Shown: positions 24,457 through 32,582 of the stretch, piece by piece
How the letters are laid out: each line of letters starts with the position of its first letter
Position numbering within the stretch: position 1 is the stretch's first letter
From: Chloroflexota bacterium
GTDB taxonomy: Bacteria; Chloroflexota; Anaerolineae; Aggregatilineales; Phototrophicaceae
Direction: 5' to 3'
Assembly: GCA_026706445.1 (NCBI GenBank)
Contig: JAPOYT010000080.1
Coordinates: 1 to 32,582 of the forward strand
Length of the DNA: 32,582 nucleotides
Made by a program: the position numbers and the translations under genes
The notes under the pieces: generated by a model
The model's database searches: none
The model's input: only the letters and a program-made list of their open reading frames with translations
Told to the model about the DNA's origin: nothing

Positions 24457-26247
24457 ATGTACATTCTTGGCATATCGGCTTTCTACCATGATTCTGCCGC
24501 CGCCTTGCTCCACGATGGCGAGTTGCTTGCCGCCGCCATGGAAGAACGTTTCTCGCGGGTCAAACATGACAGTGGCTTTCCGCAGTTGGCGGCCGACTTC
24601 TGCCTGCAGCAAGCGGGCATCACGGCAAAAGACCTGGAATACGTGGTCTTTTATGAGAAACCGCTTCAGAAGTTCGAGCGCATCCTGCAAACGACGCTCA
24701 ATACATTCCCGCGATCATCGGGGCTGTGGCGCGAGTCCATGATGACATGGCTGAGCGATAAGCTGTGGGTGCGCAGTCATATTGCCCGCGGCCTTGGCGT
24801 GCCATACGATAAGGTCCTTTTCTGCGACCACCATATGAGCCACGCCGCCAGCGCGTTTTATGCCTGCCCCTTCAAAGACGCCGCCATCTTAACCGTTGAC
24901 GGCGTCGGCGAATGGACCACGACGACGCTAGGCGTCGGCAAGAGCGCGCTTGGCGAAGATTCAGAAGAGCCGCCCTCGATCGAACTGTTTGAAGAGCAGC
25001 GATTCCCGCATTCGCTTGGGCTGCTTTACTCCACTTTCACCGCTTGGCTTGGCTTCCGCGTCAACAACGGCGAATACAAAGTGATGGGCATGAGCCCTTA
25101 TGGTTCGCCGCGCTACATGGACAAGATTCACCAGGTCGCTTCCGTCGACGACGTGACAGGCGCCTTCAGTCTCAATATGGATTATTTCGACTTCCATCGT
25201 TCGACAACGCAAAGCTATAGCGGCAAATTCCTCGCGCTCTTCGGCGAGCGGCGCGATGATGAATCCGAATTCTTCACTATGCGCACCAATCCAGAGCGCT
25301 CGGCCGAACGCAAAGCGATGGAATCCAATCAGCATTATGCCGATGTGGCGGCAAGCATTCAGCAATTCACGGAAGATACCCTGATCAAAATCGCCAAGCA
25401 TTTGCACCGGCGCACCGGCCTGAGCAAGCTGGTGATGGCGGGCGGCGTCGCTTTGAATACCAAGGCGAACTGGCGCGTCCTAAACGAAACGCCCTTTGAA
25501 GAATTGTGGATACAGCCCGCGGCCGGCGACGATGGCGGCGCGCTCGGGGCGGCGCTTTGGGCTTGGCACACCCTCTTGGGGAAGCCCCGACGATGGACGC
25601 AAGAGCATGCCTATTTCGGCCGCTGTTACAGTGACGACGAATGTCGCGCTTTCCTGGACGAAGAGGAACTTAAGTACGAGACCTTCAGCGACGAGAACGA
25701 GCTCACAGAAACCATAGTGGACGCGCTAACCTGCCAACAGGTAATCGGCTTTCATCAGGGCCGTTTCGAATGGGGTCCGCGCGCCCTGGGCAATCGCAGC
25801 ATCCTCGCCGATCCGCGCGGCGCCGACATGAAAGAAATCGTCAATACGAAGATCAAATTTCGCGAACCGTTTCGACCCTTCGCGCCCGTCGTATTGCGCG
25901 AGCGCGCGCCTGAATACTTCGATTATCCGCAAGTGGCTGATCACGACTCGCCGCGTTACATGTTGATGGTGGCGCCAATCAAGGAAGAGAAGCAGACTGA
26001 AATACACGCCGTAAATCATGAAGGCACCGGACGCTTGCAATCCATCGATCGTGAGACCAATTCCCGATACTACGACATCGTCGAGCAATTTGGCGAAGCG
26101 ACCGGCGTTCCAATTGTGCTCAATACATCGTTCAATCTGCGGGGCGAGCCTATTGTCAACACTCCGCGCGAAGCCTACAATACCTTCCGCAACAGCGACA
26201 TTGACATGCTCGTGCTGGGTAGGCACATCGTTCGCAAAGCCACCTGA
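24457..26247 (+). CDS. Carbamoyltransferase (NodU/CmcH/SxtI family)
   Basis: Family members transfer the carbamoyl group from carbamoyl phosphate, via carbamoyl-adenylate, to a hydroxyl of a sugar or natural product. The 596-residue product has the Kae1-like N-terminal domain: GISAFYHDSAAALL (5-18), metal-binding HHMSHAASAF (125-134), DGVGEW (148-153), NNGEYKVMGMSPYG (203-216), AGGVALN (328-334). The C-terminal carbamoyltransferase domain shows the signature FEWGPRALGNRSILADPR (437-454), then FRPFAPVV and LNTSFNLRGEPIV. The ATG at 24457 (AAGG 6 nt upstream) is preferred over the long in-frame extension to 24247, which overlaps the upstream small gene and lacks conservation. Neighbouring small membrane proteins and an SGNH protein suggest a membrane-linked glycan or lipid acceptor; this is inference. 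Confidence 0.95.
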   Translation: MYILGISAFYHDSAAALLHDGELLAAAMEERFSRVKHDSGFPQLAADFCLQQAGITAKDLEYVVFYEKPLQKFERILQTTLNTFPRSSGLWRESMMTWLSDKLWVRSHIARGLGVPYDKVLFCDHHMSHAASAFYACPFKDAAILTVDGVGEWTTTTLGVGKSALGEDSEEPPSIELFEEQRFPHSLGLLYSTFTAWLGFRVNNGEYKVMGMSPYGSPRYMDKIHQVASVDDVTGAFSLNMDYFDFHRSTTQSYSGKFLALFGERRDDESEFFTMRTNPERSAERKAMESNQHYADVAASIQQFTEDTLIKIAKHLHRRTGLSKLVMAGGVALNTKANWRVLNETPFEELWIQPAAGDDGGALGAALWAWHTLLGKPRRWTQEHAYFGRCYSDDECRAFLDEEELKYETFSDENELTETIVDALTCQQVIGFHQGRFEWGPRALGNRSILADPRGADMKEIVNTKIKFREPFRPFAPVVLRERAPEYFDYPQVADHDSPRYMLMVAPIKEEKQTEIHAVNHEGTGRLQSIDRETNSRYYDIVEQFGEATGVPIVLNTSFNLRGEPIVNTPREAYNTFRNSDIDMLVLGRHIVRKAT

Positions 26248-26274
26248 GACCTCAGCCCCTGACAAGGAGACATC

Positions 26275-26487
26275 ATGGCGACAAAGGAAAAACATGACGC
26301 TGACGCGCCGGGCGCAATCGAGGATTTCTTCATGCGTTTGGGCATACTTGGCGAGCTGCTGGCATTCCTCTGGAAACGCAAACTCTATTGGATGCTCCCA
26401 ATGGTGATAACGCTGCTGGTCTTCGCCCTGCTGATTATTCTTGGCGGATCCAGTCCAATCAGCCCATTCATCTATACCCTCTTTTAG
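26275..26487 (+). CDS. DUF5989-family small membrane protein
   Basis: The 70-residue product has a soluble N-terminal part, then the conserved LGELLAFLWKRKLYWMLPMV pattern, one membrane segment (about 40-57) and the ending PFIYTLF, which I recognise as DUF5989. Members are very often encoded next to NodU/CmcH-type carbamoyltransferases; their function is unknown. A strong ribosome site AAGGAG lies 5 nt before the ATG. It is 27 bp downstream of the carbamoyltransferase gene, almost certainly in the same transcript. Confidence 0.85.
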   Translation: MATKEKHDADAPGAIEDFFMRLGILGELLAFLWKRKLYWMLPMVITLLVFALLIILGGSSPISPFIYTLF

Positions 26488-26514
26488 CCTGAGGCCTTGG
26501 AAAGACCGCTGGAC

Positions 26515-26913
26515 ATGGACCCTTCGCTTGTCAAACCGCTGACACTAATCGCCCTTGTAGCAATTGTTCTGCGTCTGGGTCTCGTGGTGCATCGGCGGTC
26601 TGGCGCGGACAAGCCGATCCATGGCGGCGCGCTTTCACAAGTTATGAACTTTCTCTCGGGGCTTTGCTTCGTGGCAATCCTGCCAACGGTATGTCTTAGC
26701 GTACTGATTCTGCATCCCGAAGCCTTGCGCTTCGCAGGAATCACCTGGCATCCCATTCTCTTTATCGTCGTCGCGCTTGGATTGGGCAGTTTCGTCTTCG
26801 CCCTGCTCCACGCGATCATTGAACGCGCGCCCTTGCAACGAGCGCAGCAAGAAGCGGCGGCGGCCGATGCGCGCGGCTGGACCGAAGCGGACGCCAAAAC
26901 ATCTGGCTTGTAG
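26515..26913 (+). CDS. Three-TM membrane protein of unknown function
   Basis: I do not recognise the family of this 132-residue protein. Three hydrophobic segments are visible, at about residues 6-24 (LTLIALVAIVLRLGLVV), 44-66 (MNFLSGLCFVAILPTVCLSV) and 80-102 (ILFIVVALGLGSFVFALLHA). A charged Ala-rich C-terminal tail follows. I chose the ATG at 26515; a TTG at 26497 would add six residues. It closes the carbamoyltransferase module and converges on gyrB, with 16 bp between stop codons, and no terminator is evident there. Membership in the module is inferred from position and orientation (27 bp after the DUF5989 gene). Confidence 0.7.
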   Translation: MDPSLVKPLTLIALVAIVLRLGLVVHRRSGADKPIHGGALSQVMNFLSGLCFVAILPTVCLSVLILHPEALRFAGITWHPILFIVVALGLGSFVFALLHAIIERAPLQRAQQEAAAADARGWTEADAKTSGL

Positions 26914-26929
26914 TTTGCAGTTTTGCGCG

Positions 26930-28915
26930 CTAAATGTCCAAGTTACGGACCTGCTTCGCGTGCGTCTGAATGAAGCGGCGGCGCGGCGGCACACTGGAAC
27001 CCATCAGCATATCAAAAACCTTGTCCGCGTCGGCGGCATCTTCGATCGTCACTTGCAGCAATGTTCGCGAACTCGGGTCCATCGTCGTTTCCCACAACTG
27101 GTCCGGATTCATTTCACCCAGACCCTTGTAACGCTGCACCGTGACCTTGTCCCGATTCTTGAACAATTCCATAGACTGCGCCAGCAAGTCTTCGTCGGCA
27201 AGTCCGCCACGCGGATAGACCCACTCCATTTGCTTGCCATTCTTTAACGAAAAGATCGGTGGCTGCGCAATGTATAGATGCCCCTCCTGCACAATTTCCG
27301 GCATGTGCCGGAAAAAGAATGTCAGCAGCAAAGTGCGTATGTGGCTGCCGTCTACATCGGCGTCAGTCATGATGATGACCTTGCCATAACGCAAGCGCTC
27401 TACCGTCATCTCCTCATGGATGCCCGTGCCCAAGGCTGATATCAAAGCCTTAATTTCGTTGTTGTCGAGGATTTTGTCGATGCGCGCCCGCTCAGTGTTC
27501 AGGATTTTGCCGCGAAGAGGCAAGATCGCCTGATAGTGCCGATCGCGCCCTTGCTTGGCGCTGCCGCCGGCCGAGTCACCCTCAACGATATAAATCTCGG
27601 CGTCCTCGCCCCGTTCCGAACAATCAGCGAGCTTGCCAGGCAAGGTGCTGCTTTCGAGCAAGCTCGGTCCGCTGCGCACGAGATCGCGCGCTTTCTTCGC
27701 CGCCTCGCGGGCGCGTTTGCTCGTCAAACACTTGTCGACGATTCGCCGCGCTTCCCGCGTATTCATTTCGAGAAACTCGTTAAAAGCCTCCGTGACCACT
27801 TGCGATACCGCCCCCTGCACCTCCGGGTTGAGCAGCTTGACCTTGGTCTGGCTTTCGAATTGCGGATCAGGATGCTTGACGCTGACGATCGCCGTCAAAC
27901 CTTCCAGCGTATCATTGCCGGAGAAGTTGCCGTCTTTGTCTTTGATCAGCCCCGCTTTCCGAGCGTACCGGTTGATTACTCCGGTGATGGATGAGCGCAG
28001 CCCCGTAATGTGAGTGCCGCCATCAGGTGTGTTGATCGTATTGGTGAACGCGAGTTCCGTGGTCGTTGCCACATCGGAGTATTGAAACGCGACCTCGACT
28101 CCGATCTTGTAGGTATTATCGTTGCGGTCGAGATATTCGACCTCGCGCTCCACATGGATGATATTGTGAATGGCTTTCCGGTTTCGATTTAGATAACGCA
28201 CGAACGAACGCAAGCCTCCATCGAAATAGAAGGTAGCCTGCCGGGCGATAGGCTTCACGCGCTCATCCCGCAGCCTGATCGTCACCTTGCGCGTCACGAA
28301 AGCCATCTCGCGGAATCTCGTCATCAATGTGCTGAAGCTGAACTCGTTTTCCTCAAGGATAGTGAAGTCAGGCACGAAAGTAATTTCTGTGCCGGTCTCC
28401 TCGCCGTCTCTTAACTCTCTGCCTTTTCGCCTTCGACCGGTTGGGATACCCGCCGCATAAGACTGCCGCCAAACATGGCCGTCACGGCGAATAGTCGCGG
28501 TCAAGGATGCTGACAGCGCGTTAACCGCCGACACGCCAACGCCATGCAATCCGCCGCTGACCTTATAGGCTTCGTTATCAAACTTGCCGCCCGAGCCAAC
28601 TTCGGTCATCACAACTTCAAGCGCTGATTTTCCGCTCTCGTGTCGATCAACGGGAATCCCGACGCCGTTGTCCCTGATTGTGGCTGAGCCATCTTTGTGG
28701 AGGGTCACGGAAATAGAGTCACAGCGGCCAGAAAGCGCCTCGTCAATTGAATTGTCCACCACCTCATAAATCAGGTGGTGCAATGCCCGCGCATCGGTGC
28801 CGCCAACGTACATCCCCGGGCGACGACGAATATGTTCGCGCGGATCCAGTTTTTGGATGTTGCTTGCGTCGTACTCGCGCTCCTGCTGAGCGACAAGTTC
28901 ACGATCCTTTGCCAT
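26930..28915 (-). CDS. gyrB: DNA gyrase subunit B
   Basis: GyrB is the ATPase subunit that drives negative supercoiling with GyrA. The 661-residue protein has the GHKL ATPase: [11 protein letters not shown] (53-63), RDNGVGIP (81-88) and the ATP lid [15 protein letters not shown] (121-135). The transducer domain follows, then TOPRIM with [15 protein letters not shown] and [18 protein letters not shown], then [15 protein letters not shown] and the ending [17 protein letters not shown]. It lacks the about 170-residue insert of gamma-proteobacterial GyrB, as in Gram-positives and Chloroflexota. The closely related ParE is less likely because of the ending NLDI and the [10 protein letters not shown] block, but gyrA is not in view. 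AGGAG lies just before the ATG. Neither dnaA nor recF is adjacent, so this is not the classical origin neighbourhood. Confidence 0.95.
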   Translation of the reverse strand: MAKDRELVAQQEREYDASNIQKLDPREHIRRRPGMYVGGTDARALHHLIYEVVDNSIDEALSGRCDSISVTLHKDGSATIRDNGVGIPVDRHESGKSALEVVMTEVGSGGKFDNEAYKVSGGLHGVGVSAVNALSASLTATIRRDGHVWRQSYAAGIPTGRRRKGRELRDGEETGTEITFVPDFTILEENEFSFSTLMTRFREMAFVTRKVTIRLRDERVKPIARQATFYFDGGLRSFVRYLNRNRKAIHNIIHVEREVEYLDRNDNTYKIGVEVAFQYSDVATTTELAFTNTINTPDGGTHITGLRSSITGVINRYARKAGLIKDKDGNFSGNDTLEGLTAIVSVKHPDPQFESQTKVKLLNPEVQGAVSQVVTEAFNEFLEMNTREARRIVDKCLTSKRAREAAKKARDLVRSGPSLLESSTLPGKLADCSERGEDAEIYIVEGDSAGGSAKQGRDRHYQAILPLRGKILNTERARIDKILDNNEIKALISALGTGIHEEMTVERLRYGKVIIMTDADVDGSHIRTLLLTFFFRHMPEIVQEGHLYIAQPPIFSLKNGKQMEWVYPRGGLADEDLLAQSMELFKNRDKVTVQRYKGLGEMNPDQLWETTMDPSSRTLLQVTIEDAADADKVFDMLMGSSVPPRRRFIQTHAKQVRNLDI

Positions 28916-29032
28916 TTTGTCTCCTGACGTCCCCGTCCTTTATTAGCGATTGACCACGACGATTACGCAACACTTTCGCCGCGAAAAAGCGCTATTGTTC
29001 GACAGTTCCGTTCGGCTTGTAGACCTATATGA

Positions 29033-29061
29033 ATTATACAGCAGCGCAGGCTTTCGGGCAA
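29033..29061 (-). promoter_or_regulatory. gyrB promoter
   Basis: On the minus strand, TTGCCC (29061-29056) and a perfect TATAAT (29038-29033) are separated by 17 nt. The start point near 29026 would give a 5' leader of about 110 nt before the gyrB ATG. The promoter is divergent from that of the tRNA gene. Confidence 0.7.
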
Positions 29062-29093
29062 TCCGATGCGGCGGCAAATGCGGGGTGACGCCA

Positions 29094-29122
29094 TTGACTT
29101 CGGAGTCCGTCAAACATAAAAT
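29094..29122 (+). promoter_or_regulatory. tRNA-Arg promoter
   Basis: TTGACT (29094-29099) and TAAAAT (29117-29122) are separated by 17 nt, one mismatch from consensus in each box. Transcription would begin only a few bases before the 5' end of the tRNA at 29133. It is one of the strongest promoter-like sequences in the window. Confidence 0.75.
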
Positions 29123-29132
29123 CAGAAGCGTT

Positions 29133-29205
29133 GCCTCTGTAGCTCAGCGGACAGAGCGCCGGTCTTCTAAACCGTTGGTCGCAGGTTCGAGTCCTGCCAG
29201 GGGCG
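29133..29205 (+). tRNA. tRNA-Arg (anticodon UCU)
   Basis: The cloverleaf can be folded by eye. The acceptor stem pairs GCCTCTG (29133-29139) with CAGGGGC (29198-29204), with discriminator G. The D stem is GCTC/GAGC. The anticodon loop CTTCTAA carries TCT; its stem has four pairs plus a C-U mismatch at the base. The T arm is GCAGG-TTCGAGT-CCTGC (29181-29197). It reads AGA. The 3' CCA is not encoded. No terminator-like hairpin with a T tract follows. Confidence 0.95.
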
Positions 29206-29239
29206 ACTACTTCTTGCCGCTGCCGAATGTCGCTGAAAT

Positions 29240-30523
29240 CTAAGCCGTAATGTCGCCAAATAGTTGACGGATTTCGGAGCTTAACACCCTTCTTTTCGAC
29301 TTTGCCCAGCGCTCAAGTTGGCGAAAATGAGCCACCGCCTCGGCCCTTCTACCCAAACGCACATATAATCGCAACAGCTTGAGATGATTCTCCAAACGGG
29401 TGAAATCGGTATCGATTGCCCGCGTCAGCATGTGCAGCGCCAATTCATAACTCTGGCGCTCTTCCCATATTCTGGCAATATTCTCCAGGGCTTCGACATA
29501 AGCGAATTCGTAAGCGTCTCGACGTTCCTGTATCCACGGCTCATTGTGACCTTGCAGGTATGGACCGCGATACAAATTTGTGACATGCTGCCAGTGTTCA
29601 AATGGGTCGTCCGGCTCGCCATGCCGTCCCTCCAGCAGCAATTCGACGAATTCAAAGGCATCGAAATAATATCGCGTGCCCGTGGCGACCCGATAATACT
29701 TGCCATCATGCGCCAATACATCGGCGCCCACCGCCTTGTGAAGACGTCGCTTCGTCACATGAAATACGTTCACCGCCTGATTGATGTGCAGTTTCGGCCA
29801 GAAGGTCTCGCAGATTTCGTTGCGCGTTACCTCGGGGCGATCCATCGCAAAGAAAAGCAGTAGACGCGGCAGATGTCCTTCCCAGTGATCGACGAGATAG
29901 TCGTCACGGAATACATATCCGGGCCCCAACGAAAGCACCTTTAGGCTGGCCTCAGTGGCGTTGCTAAAGCCGTATAAGTTCTCTCGCTCGATCTGCTCGT
30001 CCCGCAAGATCACAGCGTGACGCTTGGCAATCATCGCGAGCCACGGCATGCGTGGCAGTGTGCGACCGTTTAATACGATCTTGCAGCGCGCGGGAGCATA
30101 ATGTGACAATCGCTCTACAAATCGCAGCACGTCGTCCGCCAAATCGGCGCGATCAAACTCATCAAGCACCAGCCAGAATTCGCCTTCCGCGACTTCCATT
30201 AGTTCAGCGATGAAGGTATGCAGAATCGACTCCATGTGTCGCAAGGGCTCATCTAACACGCGTTTTGGAAGCAGGTTCATCTGGCGGCCAAATGTCACAT
30301 GCTGTCGCGACAAGCTGCCCGTTATTCCAGTCAGAAAATCGCGCAAGTTAATGTCGTCTACATCCAGCGCGTAGTAGAGCGTGGATACATTGCCGTCTGC
30401 CAGCAATTTGGCCATCAATAGAGAACGCAAGGGGCTCTGCGGATGCAGCAAAATAATCTTTGCATCGCCCGCCACGCGAAGGAATTCCGCGTATGCGGAC
30501 TGTGTTTGTTCACCAATACCCAT
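29240..30523 (-). CDS. NTPase-like/winged-helix/BTAD transcriptional regulator (SARP-related)
   Basis: The 427-residue protein has three parts. Residues about 1-200 resemble a STAND/AAA NTPase: the Walker B-like strand WLVLDEFDRAD (117-127) is intact, but the expected Walker A position (IILLHPQSPLRSLL, 23-36) lacks G-x4-GK[TS]. Residues about 210-295 form a winged helix of the SARP/OmpR C-terminal type, with RNEICETFWP and NVFHVTKRRLHKAVG as recognition region. The remainder is a BTAD/TPR-like helical domain with NEPWIQERRDAYEFAYVEAL. Classical SARPs carry the winged helix first, so the order here is the alternative MalT-like arrangement. It presumably activates transcription; targets are unknown. 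It is downstream of and co-oriented with the acyl-CoA ligase gene (168 bp gap) and converges on the tRNA. Confidence 0.8.
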   Translation of the reverse strand: MGIGEQTQSAYAEFLRVAGDAKIILLHPQSPLRSLLMAKLLADGNVSTLYYALDVDDINLRDFLTGITGSLSRQHVTFGRQMNLLPKRVLDEPLRHMESILHTFIAELMEVAEGEFWLVLDEFDRADLADDVLRFVERLSHYAPARCKIVLNGRTLPRMPWLAMIAKRHAVILRDEQIERENLYGFSNATEASLKVLSLGPGYVFRDDYLVDHWEGHLPRLLLFFAMDRPEVTRNEICETFWPKLHINQAVNVFHVTKRRLHKAVGADVLAHDGKYYRVATGTRYYFDAFEFVELLLEGRHGEPDDPFEHWQHVTNLYRGPYLQGHNEPWIQERRDAYEFAYVEALENIARIWEERQSYELALHMLTRAIDTDFTRLENHLKLLRLYVRLGRRAEAVAHFRQLERWAKSKRRVLSSEIRQLFGDITA

Positions 30524-30691
30524 CAGCTTTTCTTAACAATCCCTTCTTGCGCCGCGCGAGCGCCTCGGCAAAGCTGCTAGCCTATGCCTGGAATACCTGT
30601 TCAAAATTAAGTTGCAATTGGGAAACGGAAATCGATAGCTCGACCGCTCTAGCATATCTCTCAGCGAAGAATGCGGCGCTGGACCGGAGGC

Positions 30692-32431
30692 TCATACGCT
30701 CTCCGCGTCCATACGAACCAGCTCTCGCCGAAGCGTCTTTCCGATAGCCGTCTTCGGCAATTCGGCAATGAAGTCGATGCGCCTGGGAATCTCATATGGC
30801 GCAAGCTTGTCCTCCAAGAATTCGATTACGGCGTCCGCAGCCAGAGATTCGCCAGGCTTCAACACAATCCAGGCTTTCAGCGCCTCTTGACCTTCACGCT
30901 CCGGATGAGGGATCGCCGCCACCCCAACTTCTAAAACGCCCGGATGAGAAGAAATGGCGTTTTCTACCGTTGTCGGATAAACGTTAAATCCCCCAATTAG
31001 CGCCATGTCCTTCTTTCTATCGACAATGTAGAAGTAGCCGTCTTCATCCATGCGCGCGATATCGCCGGTGTATAACCAGCGTTTGCCATCCTTCTCTCGC
31101 AGCGCATCCCGCGTTTCCGCCAACATGCCATGATAGCCCGCCATGATGTTCGGTCCCGCCATTAGCAACTCGCCCGCCTCGCCGACCGGTACATCCGTTT
31201 CGCCGTCCTCCAGGCTGACGATGCGCATATCCATGTCCGGCAGCGGCAAGCCGATAGACGCGCGCCGATTCTCCTTGTAAATCGGATTGACATGAGTCGC
31301 TGTCGGCGCTTCGCTCATGCCGAAGCCTTCACGCACCGAGCCACCGGAAAGACGCTCAAATTCAGACTTGGTCGCCTCTGGCAGCGGCGCCGATCCGCTC
31401 AGACAGAGTTGCAAGGAACTCAAGTCGATCTCGCCACTTTGCGCCTTGGGGTGATTGTTGATCGCGTTATATAGAGCGGGCACACCGGGGAAAAGCGTCG
31501 TTCGGAACGCCTCGATATTGCCGAGCACGTCATCAATATCTCGCGGATTCGGCGCCAGAACGACCTTGCAGCCACGGTATACGCTCGTGCTGACCACCAC
31601 GACTAGTCCATAAACGTGAAAAAACGGAACCGCCCCCAAGAAGACGTGCTCCTCGGCCGGCATCTCCAGCAAATCCAGGAAGCCTTCCGTCTGCAGCATA
31701 TTCGCCACAAGCGCGCGATGCTTGGACATCGCCGCCTTTGATACGCCGGTCGTTCCGCCGGTATACTGGAATATCGCCAAGTCGTCCGGCTGAACTTGAA
31801 CGTTCGCCTGCTTGCCATCGTATTGGTTCAGCAGTTCTTGAAACCAGTGGTCGCCCGCCTGCACATCCTCCAGGTAATGGCCGTCCTTCTTTTCTCTGGC
31901 GATCGTGAATAGCATCTTTGCCAGCGGCGGCAGATATTCTTTGATATTGGCAACGATCACAGTCTTAACCTTGGTTCGGGGCTGAATCTCTTTCACCAGG
32001 TCGTAGAACAGCGTCATCGCCAGTACGACTTCAGCGCCGCAGTCCTTGATCTGATGCGCCATCCTTTCTGCGGGATAAGTCGGGTTAGTAGCCGCTACTA
32101 CTCCGCCCGCCTTTAGAATGCCGTAAAAGCTAATGACAAACGCGACCGAATTGGGCATAACGATGGCGACGCGATCACTTTTTTTCAGACCCATATCAAC
32201 TAGCGCTGCGGCGAGCGCATCTGATGCCCGGTCCAGCTCTTCATACGTGACCGATCGGCTGATTCGTCCAATCAAGGGCAGATCCGCCGGCGTGATGAAC
32301 GCGGTATTATGGGGTATACGAACGCGCGTGTCTTTCAAAAACTGATGAAGTGGAATTTCCGGAATTTCTACAGAAGTCGGCATGCCCACATCGTAGCTCG
32401 CGGTCCACGGTCTTTCAGCGTAAGTCACCAT
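30692..32431 (-). CDS. Long-chain fatty-acid-CoA ligase (AMP-forming)
   Basis: The enzyme activates fatty acids to acyl-CoA through an acyl-AMP. The 579-residue protein has the P-loop YTGGTTGVSKAA (223-234), GAVPFFHVYGL, GFGMSEAPTATH, WLYTGDIARMDEDGYFYIVDRKKDM, GGFNVYPTTVE and the C-terminal catalytic lysine in TAIGKTLRREL. I take the ATG at 32431 because the N-terminal AERPWTASYDVGMP matches the start usual for bacterial FadD-like ligases. In-frame codons continue upstream to 32560, but they run through promoter-like A+T-rich sequence into the terminal repeat and look non-coding. The same RPW-YD signature starts the ligase half of the fusion protein at 19572-22070, so the two ligases are related. 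It could supply fatty-acid degradation or lipid synthesis. Confidence 0.93.
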   Translation of the reverse strand: MVTYAERPWTASYDVGMPTSVEIPEIPLHQFLKDTRVRIPHNTAFITPADLPLIGRISRSVTYEELDRASDALAAALVDMGLKKSDRVAIVMPNSVAFVISFYGILKAGGVVAATNPTYPAERMAHQIKDCGAEVVLAMTLFYDLVKEIQPRTKVKTVIVANIKEYLPPLAKMLFTIAREKKDGHYLEDVQAGDHWFQELLNQYDGKQANVQVQPDDLAIFQYTGGTTGVSKAAMSKHRALVANMLQTEGFLDLLEMPAEEHVFLGAVPFFHVYGLVVVVSTSVYRGCKVVLAPNPRDIDDVLGNIEAFRTTLFPGVPALYNAINNHPKAQSGEIDLSSLQLCLSGSAPLPEATKSEFERLSGGSVREGFGMSEAPTATHVNPIYKENRRASIGLPLPDMDMRIVSLEDGETDVPVGEAGELLMAGPNIMAGYHGMLAETRDALREKDGKRWLYTGDIARMDEDGYFYIVDRKKDMALIGGFNVYPTTVENAISSHPGVLEVGVAAIPHPEREGQEALKAWIVLKPGESLAADAVIEFLEDKLAPYEIPRRIDFIAELPKTAIGKTLRRELVRMDAESV

Positions 32432-32474
32432 TTGCCAATGCCCCCGCAATTTGGGCTTGATTGCGCTTTCAATA

Positions 32475-32504
32475 AGTATAACTTGTTTCTTAGAAGATAC
32501 GAAA
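32475..32504 (-). promoter_or_regulatory. Possible promoter of the acyl-CoA ligase gene
   Basis: On the minus strand, TTTCGT (32504-32499) and TATACT (32480-32475) are 18 nt apart, in an A+T-rich patch 44 nt before the chosen ATG. The -10 is good and the -35 poor. Confidence 0.35.
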
Positions 32505-32540
32505 CATTTCGCGATACGGAAGTGTATCCATTTCGGTTGA

Positions 32541-32582
32541 AATAGGTAAATTGCATCCACCTGACAGTCTGTAGGGGCGAGC
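32541..32582. repeat. Terminal direct repeat, right copy
   Basis: These 42 bases are identical to bases 1-42. They end in the left arm GTAGGGGCGA (32571-32580) of the hairpin-forming repeat, so the window stops inside a repeat. Joining the two ends would place the acyl-CoA ligase and murA as divergent genes with a gap of about 385 bp, which is a plausible natural arrangement. Confidence 0.9.

Noticed and set aside
29133..29205. tRNA-Arg as an attachment site of an integrated element
   Set aside because: No integrase, no second copy of the tRNA 3' end and no mobile genes are visible in the window.
28950..29243. 97-codon plus-strand frame containing the tRNA gene
   Set aside because: It crosses the gyrB promoter and the tRNA and has no similarity to any protein family I know.
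32432..32560. N-terminal extension of the acyl-CoA ligase into the terminal repeat
   Set aside because: The extension covers a promoter-like A+T-rich stretch, and the conserved RPW-YD start follows the ATG at 32431.
1..32582. The whole segment as a circular plasmid
   Set aside because: Only a 42-bp terminal identity supports it. There are no replication, partition, toxin-antitoxin or transfer genes, and the content is housekeeping.

Overview
This window is a bacterial chromosomal segment of about 55-58% G+C by eye. I favour Chloroflexota (Anaerolineae-like). The reasons are the citramalate synthase embedded in an ilv-leu operon, an NTPase/winged-helix/BTAD regulator, the carbamoyltransferase-DUF5989 pair and short GTAGGGGCGA-type palindromic repeats. 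No rRNA or other decisive marker is present, so the phylum is an inference.

Layout. From 1 to 275 is a gene-free stretch with a hairpin-forming repeat. murA (276-1586, +) converges on a very long minus-strand block. Read 5' to 3' on the minus strand (right to left), this block is argG-argH (15700-13041) with its own terminator. A 383-bp regulatory gap follows, then ilvE-ilvB-ilvN-ilvC-leuA-leuC-leuD-cimA-leuB (12657-1624). These nine genes cover isoleucine (pyruvate plus acetyl-CoA through citramalate), valine and leucine synthesis. Only ilvD (dihydroxy-acid dehydratase) is absent. The gap ahead of ilvE holds a promoter, a 25-codon leader peptide with twelve Ile/Leu/Val codons in a row, an antiterminator pairing and a rho-independent terminator, which together form a peptide-coded attenuator. 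Further regulatory candidates in the operon are a 35-codon small ORF with a near-perfect Shine-Dalgarno that overlaps the leuA start, and a terminator between cimA and leuB.

From 15.8 to 22.9 kb lie a small unknown protein, a GNAT/GT4 gene pair, a two-domain rhodanese, an unusual alpha/beta-hydrolase to acyl-CoA-synthetase fusion and a LON-substrate-domain protein. From 22.9 to 26.9 kb is a plus-strand module resembling surface glycan or glycolipid decoration loci: a membrane-anchored SGNH (AlgX/AlgJ-like) protein, a one-TM small protein, a NodU/CmcH-type carbamoyltransferase, a DUF5989 protein and a three-TM small protein. gyrB (28915-26930, -) converges on this module and is transcribed divergently from tRNA-Arg(UCU). 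A SARP/BTAD-type regulator with a degenerate Walker A and a second acyl-CoA ligase finish the window.

The first and last 42 bases are identical. Without replication or partition genes, and with housekeeping genes such as gyrB and murA present, I read this as an assembly overlap or flanking direct repeat rather than proof of a 32.5-kb plasmid.
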